DNA of 64,000 nt from Vitellaria paradoxa (taxonomy: Eukaryota; Streptophyta; Magnoliopsida; Ericales; Sapotaceae): NCBI GenBank assembly GCA_019916065.1, contig CM034240.1:38553389-38617388 (forward strand), in the 5' to 3' direction. A program made the translations under genes and the position numbers. How positions within the stretch are numbered: position 1 is the stretch's first letter; the number at the start of each line of letters is the position of its first letter. The notes under the pieces were generated by a model that was given only the letters and a program-made list of their open reading frames with translations, had not been told where the DNA came from and made no database searches. Shown piece after piece: positions 11,145-21,884 of this stretch.

Positions 11145-12505
11145 CTGTTCCTAGAATATTTTGGTATCATTAAAAAGGAGAAAATATTAATTACTAGGTG
11201 AAATATATATGATAAGATCTCAATAATTGGCATAGAGAATTAGAAGTGATATATGGAACCATGCGTGAACATGCACAAGTTAAAAACCTTGTGCTATAAG
11301 TTGTCAATTTGTTCCAAGTTAAAAGTATGAGAACCTGAGAAATTCTGGTCATACAAGTAACTTCAAAGTTTCTTGAAAGTCATCCAGAAGTGGTATAAAA
11401 GTAGAATATTGTAATTGTAGCATGTGTTATTACTATAAGCGAGGGACATACATACATATATATAATATATATTGTTCTTATATAATGAGACAGACGTAGT
11501 ATGAAATTTTTTGAATGTAAAGGCATAGAAGGGAAAAACTTTACATGTGACAAAAAGGAAAAAAAAAAAAAAAAAAAGAAAAAGTTGACCACTCATTGCG
11601 AAATAGAAGAGCCAAATAAAGGTGGGACTTTTAGGACAAAATTTAAAATTAAAACTAAATCCAATGTCCTGTCAGAAGGAAAGTTGTGAAGTGAGTTAAG
11701 AGAGAGAGTGATAATTTTCAAAGGAAAGGCAAAAGTATTTGAATGAAGGAAAAAGATATTAAAGTTAAAGACATGAGACAAATAATTGAAGTTAAACCCA
11801 TAAATTCATTTTAACTGATTTTATTTCAAAAACATAAAATTAAGTACCTTTCTGGCGCATAAATGTATAAGTTTTGTTAGGGGTTTTAGAAAATAATACA
11901 AATTTTTATAAAATTTAAAATTTTCACTCATTATACGAATTACAAAATTATAACTTTTACAAACTTATATTAATTTATGTAATTCCTAACACAAACACAC
12001 AGACAGATTATTTTTTATCAATTATTTTGATATGCACGTAATTACATAATATTTTTTATCAACAAAATATAATATTTAAATATATTAAGAAATATTTCAA
12101 AACAATTTTTTTATTGTCTATTGTCTGTACTGCTAATGAAGACGGAATTTGTGGTGATAAGGACGACAGACTGAGAATATTTTAAAAACCAAAGCAGTCT
12201 GGGAACTATACCTATATAAAGGTAATGCCAAGAATAGCTCAGGCATCAATCACCTTCCCAGTCCAAAAGGCAATTATAACTATACCAAGGGGCCGTTGCA
12301 ACGGTCAAAAGTAATCAAAAATTAAAAAAATAAAAAATATCAATCACTTTTTAATATTAAAAAAATCAATCAATTTCCGTGTCTGCTTGTGAATTAGAAA
12401 TCGTCATATATAACCGTTTCCCTGGTTTCTACAACTTTGTATGTGGGCTTAAGTGTCTGCCAATTAAAGCCAGTATCGATTATATTGTGTGTGTGTGTAT
12501 ATATA
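11145..12505 (-). other. bHLH intron 1, portion 3' of the Tat insertion
   Basis: AT-rich, with poly-A and poly-T runs, a (TG)n(TA)n microsatellite at 12486-12505 and no credible exon. The short open frames here (for example a poly-F/K frame around 11380-11600) come from low-complexity A/T runs. The 11880-12000 stretch has weak similarity to other dispersed TTTTATAAA-type repeats in the window, for example 25971-26105. Confidence 0.6.
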
Positions 12506-13398
12506 TGTTCGGCAGCAGAAATTACCGTCGGAACTGTTGATCACGCCAACCGGAAATGCAATCGTCGACCTGCCGAACAAAGACAGAAAGAAAGGTGACG
12601 GCCGGAGAGGAGGTCTCAGGCCGGAAAACCCTCCGATGATTAAGTCAGCAAGTCGCTCAAAAGAAGTTTTATGGAAATAAAGGAGTCAAAGTTTAAGTTG
12701 GCAATAGTCAGCTTACCTCCGTGATTCAGTTGTATATCTATATATAGTGGTTTGAGTAATGATTACAGCATACCTATGACTCGACATTACGCACACTGCC
12801 GTGTTTCTCTTTTACACTCTTGCTTTAAATGCCCTTCCCCTTCATTTAATGCCTCAGATCCCTCATAAATACACCGTGCCTTTCATTTAATGCTTCTGGT
12901 GGTTTAACACGGCATTACAACCTGAATTTCAGGGTCATACTGTCTTCTTGTCGCATCAGCCACCGAATCGTAACGAGATAGACCGATTTAGTTACATCTC
13001 CAGAGACAAGTACCTAGTTCAATCCTAACTAAGGTGCATTTATGGTCATGAGCCTTCTTTAAAGGCTGTGGGCCCTAAGTTTGACATTTACTGGCCATCG
13101 ACATATATGCCGAGCAAACTAGATTCCTCGGCTATAGCCACGTTGTTATACATTGTTTATTGATGTCGAGATTCAGGGTACTCTTTGGAGCACTAACTCT
13201 AAATCGTGTACTCACGTACATCACTCACGTGGAACCCTCGTGCCAATAATCAGTTGTTCGGCGAGATGCCACGTGTCCAAACGGAACGTGCTCGGCAAGT
13301 GGCTAAGTGGCTTATATGAATTTGCTCGGCACCACGCCACGTGGCACCGGACAAACCTGTTCGGCAAGGGTACATCTTTAGTATTATTATGCCCAACA
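12506..13398 (-). repeat. Tat 3' LTR (893 bp)
   Basis: Begins TGTTCGGCAGCAG and ends GCCCAACA on the plus strand. Identical in length to the copy at 23837-24729. In element orientation this is the 3' LTR, because the coding strand is minus. It contains several copies of GCCGAGCA/TGCTCGGC (13109, 13289, 13323) and CACGTG-type motifs (for example CCACGTGTCC at 13268), which could be promoter elements; that is inference. Confidence 0.93.
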
Positions 13399-13413
13399 TT
13401 TTGCCCCCACTCT
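13399..13413 (-). other. Polypurine tract of Tat element
   Basis: Minus strand AGAGTGGGGGCAAAA directly abuts the 3' LTR start (TGTTGGGC). Position and purine content fit plus-strand priming; one C interrupts it. Confidence 0.7.
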
Positions 13414-13905
13414 GGTCGAGAAAAGATATTTTCCGAGCAGAGTAGCAGAGCAGAATAACCTTACCTCCCTGATCCTTCAACCCTCCTACGCAGTTTGTCG
13501 TTTAGTATGTCCCTGACGCGTATCAAATCTGATTGGACTTTTCTCTCTCCTCGTGACGACACGCGCAGTGCCCTTTCAGCTTTTCATCTGCTGCGCCGCT
13601 TACGCGGTTTCTCAGATACGAGGTGTTAAAACGTGAATGGTCAGAAATTTGAAAATTGGGGCGGTAATAAATGCCATTTTTACCGCCCATTGCCTTTTCG
13701 TTGGAAACGCTTCGGTTTCCCTCAGAGATACATACACATATACATATATACCTGATTAATCTTCTCTTACCTCTTTTCTGCGATTTGAGTCTACAGATTT
13801 CCCTTGCTTCTTTTCCTCTGAGCTTTCGTCTTCGCAAGCTTTCACCCTTCCCGTCGTCCTTCATTTCCGGTGAGTTAATCCTCTTTTTTCTTCAAATTTT
13901 CCGTT
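13414..13905 (+). promoter_or_regulatory. Leader/promoter region of the antisense gene
   Basis: Between the LTR and the ATG at 13906 lie a TATA-like stretch (ACACATATACATATATACC at 13733-13752) and then a CT-rich leader, typical of plant 5' UTRs. No start codon in a long frame precedes 13906. Transcription from here would run opposite to gag-pol. The promoter assignment is inferred from composition only. Confidence 0.4.
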
Positions 13906-16757
13906 ATGGGTAGACTCGCGAACGAGCTAAGTTCTGAGGAAAAGGTTAGGATTTTCAAGGAGAAATACCAGATTCCTCAGAACGTAGGTATCAGGCTCGC
14001 CGAACAAGGCGAGCGTGAAACAGGGGAATTCCCCATAGTGGCAATCACCGAAGGTGGCCTTAGGTTCCCCCTGCACCCCTTTCTTCGCTCTATGATGAGC
14101 ATTCTGGACCTTGGCCCTAGGAACCTCACCCATAACTTTTATAGAATCGTTAATGGGGTGATAGAAATAAACAGGCGATACGGATTCCACATATCCGAGT
14201 ACGATCTTCTTTACTGTTACTCAATCCAGAAGGTGAGGAAGGATGAGAACAGGTGGTACCTGAAATCCCGACCAGAAAAGGCCTTGGTCCACATGCTGCC
14301 TGATACGATTAAGTCAGAAAGTGACCTGTGCGTCGTCACAGGTCACTGGACACACGATCCAGACGAAGATCGTTTTCCAATCGTCCCTCGGGTTTCTTTG
14401 GGCCCAGGTTGGTTGATTTCAAATCCTACCAGTTCTTATTCTTCTTTACCCTCACTTCTAAGCATACTAACTGTTTGATTTAATATCTGTGCAGGTGTTC
14501 AGCTAAAGAAGTTCTGGGCTACTGGCATTCGTGCTGACAAGGACCACTTGAAGGAGGTGTTCAAATTCCTCGGGGGTCCAGATCTTTATCCCTTTGCCAG
14601 AGCAGTTCCGATTTTGTTCAACTTCACCCCTTCTCATCAGACATTCATTGCCCCCCCTCAAGGTTTCGCAACTTCGGAGGCTATTAGGCGTCTTCAGTGG
14701 TGGTTTCGGGCTTCTGCTGAAGAGAAAGAGAACTACTACGCCTTAAGGCATCCAGGGTGGACTCGCCCCCCTCCATTCGCCATCCCACTTGTTGCCGAGC
14801 AAGTTCAAGCCCCTCGAGTTGCAGTTCCTGAGCCTTCCGAACAGCCGAGGAAACGACAGTTTGTTCTTTTGGACGAGGAGGAAGAGGAAGAGGAAGAAGT
14901 TGAGATACCCCCTGCCTTCGACTACGTTTCAGATTTAGAAGGGGAAGAAGAAGAAGTGATGGCCCCGAAGATCGATTACAAGAAGCTCGCCATGGCGAAG
15001 GCAAAAGGGCAAAGGGCTGGAGAGGCCCAGAAGAAGAAGGCGGACGAGCAAAAGGTTGTTGGGAAGAGGAAGACTGGTGAGGGGAGTGCCCCTGCTCCTT
15101 CAACTGCCGAGCAAATAATGAAGGTCAAAATAGAGAAGGGGAAGGAGCAGGAGGCAGCTCAGAAGAGGCCATCTGGCCCTCCTGAGCAGCAGAGGGTCAG
15201 GACACAATCTGCGGACGCGGCTCCAGCGGCCGAGCAGTCGAAACTGCCGAAGGAGGACGCCGCGAGGGGGCCAGCACCTTCCAAGGTCGTGCCACCCACC
15301 AAAGACGCTCCACCGAGAACCTCCGAGCAGTTACCTGCTCAACCAGTTGGGCCCGTGCCTCTAGCCATCGAGTATCCGGCCAATCCGGTTCGAGACTCCC
15401 CTCCGTTCATTCCAGAAATCCTCATTCCCAGTCTCGAACATCCTCAAGGCCGTCCCTTCACTATCCAAGACACTGCCTTCAACCACGCCGAGGAGTATCT
15501 CAAGGGTATCCTCCCTCCTCGGGACGTTCTTAATACGAGGAAGAATAGGACGGAGGAGATCCACAAAACTCTGATGAAGAACATCATCTCTGTAAGTACT
15601 ATAATATTCCTTTATGTGAATCCTTTCCTTATTATAGTTTTTCCTAACTTTCTGTTCTTTCTGCAGACTTCTCTCCACACAATGGAGTTGATTGCCAGGA
15701 GCCGAACATTCGAAACCAGAGCCGAGCTGGATAAAACGGAAATAAGGGAGTTGAAATCAAGCGTGAGGTCCTTGGAGAAGGAGAATAAGAATCTCCAATC
15801 CAGCAATGACGCTCTGGCAAAAGAGAGGAGTCAGCTTCAGGACGAAAATAAAGAGATTGAGCATCAACTCAACACTGCCCTTGGCCAAGTTGCTGGAAGC
15901 ATAGCTCGTGTGCAGTCAATGGATAAGATCCTAAATCATAAAGACGAGGAGCTTTTAGTGGTCAAGGGCAAACTTTCCACGGCCGAGATTGAGTTGTCCT
16001 CCATGAAGACTGGGCAGGAGTTACTCATCAAGGAGTTGGAGGCTTCCAGGGCCGAGCAAGAGAGATCAAAGCAGGAGCTTGTCAAACTTCGGGCAGAGCT
16101 TGCACTGAAGACTCGAGCCCTGGCAGAGAAGGAAGCTGCCCTCCAGGAGGCCGAGGACAAAGCCAAAGCTGAGGTGGAGGCCCAGATTAACGATTGCGTG
16201 GATCAGATGAGGGATGCTCACAACGACTTCTTTTTTGAGGGTTGGGAGGCCGCAATGAAGAAGAACAACGTTGATCCCACCAACCCCATATACAAGGAGG
16301 TCCCTTATCCTGATCCAGAACGCCCAATTCCCCAGTTCAGCTTTGAACGTCCACCTCAAACTCCCTCAATTCATACTGCCGAAGAAACAATTGAGGAGGG
16401 AGAGGTTGAGGTGGATAGTGCCCAGAAGGACGTCTCCCAGGCGCTTGAACAGATTGATCTAATAGTGGAGAGAAATCCCACTAAGGGAGGAGAGAAGTGA
16501 GCCTTCTTGTATAAATTTTTATTTTATTTTTTTTTTTGGATGTAATATAAAACTTTTAACTCCAAGTGAATGAAAGCAGTTTGACTTCTGTCTAATTTTG
16601 TTTTATTTTTCTCTGTCTTTGTTTCTTTAGAACTGCCGATGAATTGATTGGGGAATGCCTTAACTGGTTTGCTGACAGAATTATAAGGAGCGCAGCCCAG
16701 GAGTACCTAGACGTTTTCTCCCACGAAATAGCTACAAACCCTTACAACAAATGTTAA
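13906..16757 (+). CDS. Antisense extra gene of Tat element, four exons, 851 aa, 'putative gypsy type transposon' domain
   Basis: Predicted join 13906-14407, 14495-15591, 15667-16496, 16631-16757 (2556 nt, exactly 852 codons, no internal stop). Introns are GT/AG: 14408-14494 (CCAG|GTTGGT ... GTGCAG), 15592-15666 (TCT|GTAAGT ... CTGCAG) and 16497-16630 (GAA|GTGAGC ... CTTTAG). Each join keeps the frame. If intron 3 is retained, translation ends at the TGA at 16498. Residues about 40-165 (FPLHPFLRSMMSILDLGPRN, YGFHISEYDLLYCYSI) match the plant domain PF04195. An acidic run (about 294-305), a Lys/Ala/Pro-rich middle, and a coiled coil in exon 3 (about 534-705) follow. Tat elements are known to carry such antisense ORFs; their function is unknown. 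Host capture or retroelement packaging roles would be guesses. Confidence 0.82.
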
Positions 16758-17340
16758 TGTCTCATCTTAGATTTAGGATAGCTTCTTTGATTAATAGTTA
16801 TGTAAAATGTATTGTAACCGTACTCTAAGGCATGTAATGAAAGCTTTTGAATTGTTCACTTTTTACAGTCTGTCTTTCCATTTGTATATTTTATGCTTTA
16901 TATTGAAGTATGTATGGTGTCTGCATTTGTACCACTTTGCCGAGCAACCACAACTTCTAGCAAAAATACTTTAAATAGTAAACCCTTCAGAGGTAACAAG
17001 CTCATGTAGTAATTTGCTTTTCGTAAAATAACTTCAAGCTTTTGTTAAAGAGGCATAACTTTAATAAATCTCACATACCTCGATAAGTTCGGCTGTCCTC
17101 TTTCTCATAATAACGGGGGTAACTATCTTCTGACAAATCTTCGCTTTTTAGTCTCATGCCGAGCATCGCGAAATGTGTACCATTATGTTGATACTGGTGT
17201 TGTGCTCTTTAGAACATGCTTCTTTTGCTTCCAATTAACAAACCAAGGAATCGAATCTTGATTTTTTAGAAAAAATCGTTTCTAGTCGATGAATAAATCA
17301 AGATTGGGCCACCATCAGAAATGATGTGGGTTCTCTTTGT
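16758..17340. other. Tat 3' UTR spacer between antisense gene and tandem array
   Basis: Non-coding. It holds plausible poly(A) context for the antisense gene (GTAATGAAAGC near 16838) and two GCCGAGCA octamers (16939, 17158). The last 120 bp look like a degenerate unit of the adjacent 113-bp array (AACAAACCAAGGAATCGAAT at 17236). Confidence 0.5.
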
Positions 17341-17905
17341 ACCAATGGTCGGCAAACCGAGCATGGATTTCTTTTGATAATTCTTTTCAGGAGACTGAGG
17401 AATTGAATCTCAGTCTAGAGAGCATTTCCTGGTCAATAAACAAACCAAGATTGTACCAACGCTGGGCAAGCCGAGCGTGGTTTCTTTTGATAATTCTTTT
17501 CAGAAGACCGAGGAATTGAATCTCAGTCTAAAGAGCATTTCCTGGTCAATAAACAAACCAAGATTGTACCAACGCTGGGCAAGCCGAGCGTGGTTTCTTT
17601 TGATAATTCTTTTCAGAAGACCGAGGAATTGAATCTCAGTCTAAAGAGCATTTCCTGGTCAATAAACAAACCAAGATTGTACCAACGCTGGGCAAGCCGA
17701 GCGTGGTTTCTTTTGATAATTCTTTTCAGAAGACCGAGGAATTGAATCTCAGTCTAAAGAGCATTTCCTGGTCAATAAACAAACCAGGATTGTACCAACG
17801 CTGGGCAAGCCGAGCGTGGTTTCTTTTGATAATTCTTTTCAGAAGACCGAGGAATTGAATCTCAGTCTAAAGAGCATTTCCTGGTCAATAAACAAACCAG
17901 GATTG
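17341..17905. repeat. 113-bp tandem repeat, about five units
   Basis: The phrase GCTGGGCAAGCCGAGCGTGG recurs at 17461, 17574, 17687 and 17800, a constant 113-bp step. A slightly diverged unit precedes (17341, GGTCGGCAAACCGAGCATGG) and the end of the next unit breaks off near 17905. Units 2-4 differ by only a few bases, so the array is recent. It lies between the end of integrase and the antisense gene, that is, in the 3' UTR, where Tat elements are known to grow arrays that can seed satellite DNA. Confidence 0.93.
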
Positions 17906-18115
17906 TGTCAACATCGATGGAGATGGGGCGTTCTTCCCGTATCAATGCTCGGGAAGCCGAGCCTGGCTTTTTCCATGCCACCACCCAAAGTGATGTGGCG
18001 TCTTTTTGTTGAGCAGAAAGTGATCTTCAAGCTTTTGAGTTTGCTTTTGCTTTGTAAAAAGGATTGCTTTTCAATATACATACAAAGTCTTTAGTCAACA
18101 AATGTGAAGAAAAAA

Positions 18116-19350
18116 TTAATGATAGTACAACTTTAGATGGGCTATATTCCACGGTCTTTTGATTGGCTTTCCCTCCATGTCAATTAACTTGTAGGCGCCA
18201 TTGCCGAGCACCTCAGAGACGGTGAATGGTCCTTCCCAATTAGCTCCTAGCTTTCCTTCAGTTTGATCTTTCCTGCTTCCAATCAATTTTCTCAGCACCC
18301 AATCGCCAGTACGGAATTCTCTACGTCTGACCCCTTTATTGAATTTCTTCCTTGTCTCTTGCTGGTAGTTGGCTAATCTTAGTGCTGCCAGTTCCCTTCT
18401 TTCATCAATTAGATCCAAGCTTATTCCCATAGCTTGATCATTCTCCCCTCTGTCAAATGATAGAGTTCTGATGCTCGGGAGGCCAACTTCTAAGGGTATG
18501 ACGGCTTCGACACCGTAAGCCAGAGAGAAGGGAGATTCTCCAGTTGATCTTCTAGGGGTTGTTCGGTAGGTCCACAGTACTGATGGCAATTCATCCACCC
18601 ATCTTCCTTTTGCCGCTTCCAGTCTTTTCTTAATCCCATTGAGAATGACTTTGTTTGTAGCTTCAGCTTGACCATTGCTTTGGGGGTAAGCAGGTGTAGA
18701 GTAAATATTCTTGATTCCATACCTAGAACAATATTCCCTAAACGGGGCACTGTCAAATTGCGTCCCATTGTCGGAAATAAGTGTCCTAGGGATGCCATAC
18801 CTGGTAATGATGTTCTTCCAAATAAATCGAATGGTATCAGCATCTTTGATGTGAGCTAGGGGTTCTGCTTCCACCCACTTAGTAAAGTAGTCGGTGCCGA
18901 CCACTAAGAACCTTCTATTTCCCGAAGCGGAAGGCAGAGGCCCCACAATATCAAGTCCCCATTGAGCGAACGGCCAAGGGCTGGTAAGCGGGCTGAGTTC
19001 CTGGGCTGGCTGATGAGGAATGGGAGCGAACTTCTGACATTTCTTGCATCTCCGAACATAGGCCTGAGCGTCATATCCCATCTTCGGCCACCAATACCCT
19101 TGAGTAATTGCTCGGTGTGCCAGTGATCTGCCCCAGTATGTGCTCCACAGACACCTTCATGAAGCTCGTAAAGAAAGTCTTGCACTTTATCGGGATGAAC
19201 ACAAAGGAGATAGGGGCCTGTGAATGACTTTTTGTATAACTTCTGGTCGGGAGAGAGCCAAAACCTGGTGGCTTTTATTCTTAGCTTCTTTGCTTCTGTT
19301 TTGTCTTCGGGAAGTGTTCCGTCCTTCAAGTAAGCGATGATTGGATCCAT
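18116..19350 (-). pseudogene. Tat integrase, frameshifted
   Basis: Two overlapping frames together make a Ty3/Gypsy integrase. The N-terminal frame (19350-18904) holds the run-up MDPIIAYLKDG and the start of the zinc-binding domain (HEGVCGAHTG). The rest is in the 19081-18116 frame: YVRRCKKCQKFAP, then the catalytic core with GLDIVGPLP (first Asp), TLISDNGTQFDS (second Asp) and YPQSNGQAEATNK (Glu), the D,D-35-E pattern, and a C-terminal domain ending NIAHLKLYYH. The shift, about one base lost near 19130 in a G run, falls inside the zinc finger. The first frame is cut from the upstream aRNase H by a TGA at 19351-19353 where the family has Trp. No chromodomain is seen, as expected for Tat. As it stands it cannot make integrase. 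Confidence 0.9.
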
Positions 19351-19725
19351 TCAAGATGGGGCTGGGTCAGCACACATTATCTCTACGTCTTTCGTTATGC
19401 TCGGCCTTTTTATGACTTCCATAAAGACCTGGTCAGTTAGCCTTATTCGAGAAGAGGCAGCTAGCGTTGCAAGTGCATCAGCATGAGCGTTATGATCCCT
19501 GCCAATGAGCTCCACGCTAGCTTTATTGAAGCCTTCGATTCTCTTCTTTGCTGCTTCTAGATACTCTGCCATCTTTTCGCTTCTAGCCACATACTCACCC
19601 TTTAGCTGGTTAGCAACCAACTGAGAGTCAGTCCTTACTACGATATCATCTGCCATCAGGCGCCGAGCAATGTCGAGTCCAAGCCAGGAGAGCTTCATAC
19701 TCCGCCTCATTATTAGTGACTTCAA
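19351..19725 (-). pseudogene. Tat second (archaeal-type) RNase H, C-terminal part
   Basis: This frame continues the aRNase H that begins at the end of the RT frame (WQIEVDGSSTRKGGGVGIVL, then NNEAEYEALLA). Here it reads GLDIARRLMADDIVVRTDSQ, LVANQLKGEY and HNAHADALATLAA. The catalytic set is visible: Asp in VDGSS, Glu in NNEAEYEAL, Asp in RTDSQ and a late Asp in HADALA. One extra base near 19688 separates the two parts. An additional RNase H of this kind is an established marker of Tat-lineage elements. A nonsense TGA ends the frame where integrase should follow. Confidence 0.88.
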
Positions 19726-21229
19726 ACTCGAGTTTTATTGTATATTCTATTGAGACCCCTTCTGGTGTAGTCAGAACTATGCCTACGCCGCCTCCTTTTC
19801 TAGTCGAAGACCCATCAACCTCGATTTGCCAAGTTTGTTCGGCCTCATTATGTTCGGCCGGGGCAGACTTTATTTCAACATGCCACACTTCTTTTGTCTG
19901 ACCACAGGCTGGTGTGGAAAATTCCGCTACAAAATCGGCCAGGACTTGAGCCTTTATCGCGGTTCTTGGGATGAACTTTATGTCGAATGCGCCAAGGGAA
20001 ACTGCCCACTTTGCTAGTCGGCCCGATACATCAGCCCTCTTTAAAACATGGCCAATTGGCTGATCGGTGACAACTTGAATGGTGTGTGCATGGAAATAAT
20101 GGGCTAGCTTCCTGGATGCCATTATTAGTGCCAGGGTCAACTTCTCTAGGGGCAGATATCTGGTCTCTGCTCCTTGCATTGTTTTGCTCACATAGTAAAT
20201 AGGATGCTGCTTCCCTTGTTGCTCTCTCAGCAAGACGGCACTGACTGCATGCTCTGAGACTGCCAGATATAGCTGCAAAATATCCTCCGGCTGCAGTGTT
20301 GACAATATTGGGACAGTTGTTAGGTATTCTTTAAGCTTTTCTAGTGCCGCATCCGCCTCAGCATCCCATTGCATCTTATTGGCCCCTTTGAGCAGCCTAA
20401 AGAATGGCCGGCACTTGTCGGATGATCTGCTAATAAACCGGTTGAGTGCCGCCACCATCCCTGTGAGCTTCTGTACCTCCTTTTTTGTGCGCGGGGGCGA
20501 AACAGATTGGATGGCACGTATTTGCTCGGGATCAGCTTCAATTCCCCTTCTGCTCACCAAGTGGCCCAAAAATTTACCCGAGCCAACTCCGAAGGCACAC
20601 TTGGCAGCATTTAATTTTAACCCATACCGATCAAGGGTAGAGAAAACATGTTGGAGATGTTGGAGGTGTGTGTTCGGCTCCTTGCTTTTTACCACCATAT
20701 CATCAATGTAGACCTCCATCGTCTGCCCGAGGTCTTTTTTGAATATTTTTGTAACCAGCCGTTGATAGGTGGCTCCAGCGTTCTTCAGCCCGAATGGCAT
20801 AACTCTATAACAGTATATGCCTCGCGGGGTTATGAAAGAAGTTTTTTCCTCATCAGGGCCGAACATAGGGATTTGGTGATATCCCCTATAGGCGTCCAGG
20901 AACGACATCCTGGAACATCCAGCAGTAGAATCAACGAGTTGGTCGATCTTTGGCAGAGGGAATGGATCCTTAGGGCAGGCCTTGTTCAGGTCTGTGTAGT
21001 CTACGCAGACTCTCCACTTCCCATTCTTCTTCTTGACCACGACCGTATTAGCTAACCACTCCGGGTATGAGACCTCCCGAATGGCCTCTGCCTCTAACAG
21101 TCGGCCGACCTCCTCTATGACAGCTTCTGCGTGTTGCAGAGCTGATCGCCTTGCTTTTTGTACCACAGGCTTTACCTCCGGGTTCACATTCAACTTATGA
21201 GTCATGACTTCGGGGGAAATGCCTGGCAT
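19646..21229 (-). CDS. Tat reverse transcriptase, RNase H and start of aRNase H (one open frame of broken pol)
   Basis: 527 codons without a stop. From the start: MPGISPEVMTHKLNVNPEVK, the usual RT entry; RT fingers and palm with WRVCVDYTDLNKACPKD; FLDAYRGYHQI; MPFGLKNAGATYQRL; and the catalytic YIDDM box. The usual RNase H region follows (LYLAVSEHAVSAVL, PIYYVSKTMQGAETRYLPLE, HYFHAHTIQVVTDQP). It is degenerate at the first acidic site (LYLAVS instead of the usual L.(Y/F).D.S), as is common in Tat elements that carry a second RNase H. The frame then enters the aRNase H and is lost by a one-base shift near 19688. Upstream, a TAG at about 21241 in the family's conserved Trp codon and another frameshift cut it from protease. 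It cannot be expressed as a complete polyprotein. Confidence 0.9.
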   Translation of the reverse strand: MPGISPEVMTHKLNVNPEVKPVVQKARRSALQHAEAVIEEVGRLLEAEAIREVSYPEWLANTVVVKKKNGKWRVCVDYTDLNKACPKDPFPLPKIDQLVDSTAGCSRMSFLDAYRGYHQIPMFGPDEEKTSFITPRGIYCYRVMPFGLKNAGATYQRLVTKIFKKDLGQTMEVYIDDMVVKSKEPNTHLQHLQHVFSTLDRYGLKLNAAKCAFGVGSGKFLGHLVSRRGIEADPEQIRAIQSVSPPRTKKEVQKLTGMVAALNRFISRSSDKCRPFFRLLKGANKMQWDAEADAALEKLKEYLTTVPILSTLQPEDILQLYLAVSEHAVSAVLLREQQGKQHPIYYVSKTMQGAETRYLPLEKLTLALIMASRKLAHYFHAHTIQVVTDQPIGHVLKRADVSGRLAKWAVSLGAFDIKFIPRTAIKAQVLADFVAEFSTPACGQTKEVWHVEIKSAPAEHNEAEQTWQIEVDGSSTRKGGGVGIVLTTPEGVSIEYTIKLEFEVTNNEAEYEALLAWTRHCSAPDGR

Positions 21230-21876
21230 TTCGTGTGGAGTCTAGGCGAACGTTCCAATATTCTTCAAGAGCATCTCCGTTAGCTCTAGTTTTTCCTCGG
21301 CGCTCAAGGTTGGCGCCGATCAGGAAGAATTTATCATCCTCAACCGGGCCAATTTGATATTTCTCCAAACCCTCTATTGCTTTCATCTGCGGATCACCAC
21401 CGACATCATCGATCTTTGGAGTGTCCTCGGGTAGTTCCGCCAGCTGGACCTTGTTCGGGGATCATTTTGGACTTTAAGGCTGCAGAGAAACACTTTTGGG
21501 AGGTATTCTGATCCCCCAAAATAGAAATCACTTCCCCGCAATAGGGGAACTTCAGCACTTGGTGGTAGGTTGAGGGGATCGCCTTCAGAGCGTGAATCCA
21601 CGATCTCCCTACTATAGCATTGTAGGAAGAGGGGGAATCCACAACAGTGAACTCAACCTCTTGCTCCACCGGACCCACGCGGACAGGAATGACGACTCTG
21701 CCCAGAGGCCAGACAGGAGCAGAATTGAATCCTATGAGTGGGCATTCTGCCGGTTCCAGATCTTCTTCAGTTAGTCCGAGCTTCTTAAATAAGCTCAGGA
21801 ACATAACTTCTGTTGAGCTTCCTGCATCTACCAGGATTCTCCTTACTTCTGAATTAAACATGCCCAAAGTGACCAC
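21195..21876 (-). pseudogene. Tat aspartic protease and PR-RT linker
   Basis: The frame 21876-21406 reads VTLGMFNSEVRRILVDAGSS, TEVMFLSLFKKLGL, then LGRVVIPVRVG and YNAIVGRSWIHALKAIPSTY, the retropepsin of Ty3/Gypsy elements. The active-site triad is D-A-G rather than the common D-T/S-G. Whether that is a lineage variant or a mutation cannot be told from one copy. The frame is out of register with gag upstream. The linker to RT (21386-21195) has a further shift after FLIGANL and a TAG stop at about 21241. Protease normally releases gag and pol proteins; this copy would not be joined to either neighbour. Confidence 0.85.
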
Positions 21877-21884
21877 CTAGGGCA

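Noticed and set aside
12497..12505. ATATA as decisive target-site duplication of the Tat element
   Set aside because: Both flanks are AT microsatellites, so the match could be chance; the LTR ends, the primer site and the bHLH exon join are the stronger evidence for the borders.
14684..15103. 139-codon minus-strand frame
   Set aside because: Shadow of the Lys/Glu-rich second exon of the antisense gene; Ser/Leu/Pro-rich composition is the mirror of GAG/AAG-rich codons.
17341..17905. Regularly spaced repeats resembling a CRISPR array
   Set aside because: The 113-bp units are contiguous tandem copies without unique spacers, in a plant retrotransposon 3' UTR.
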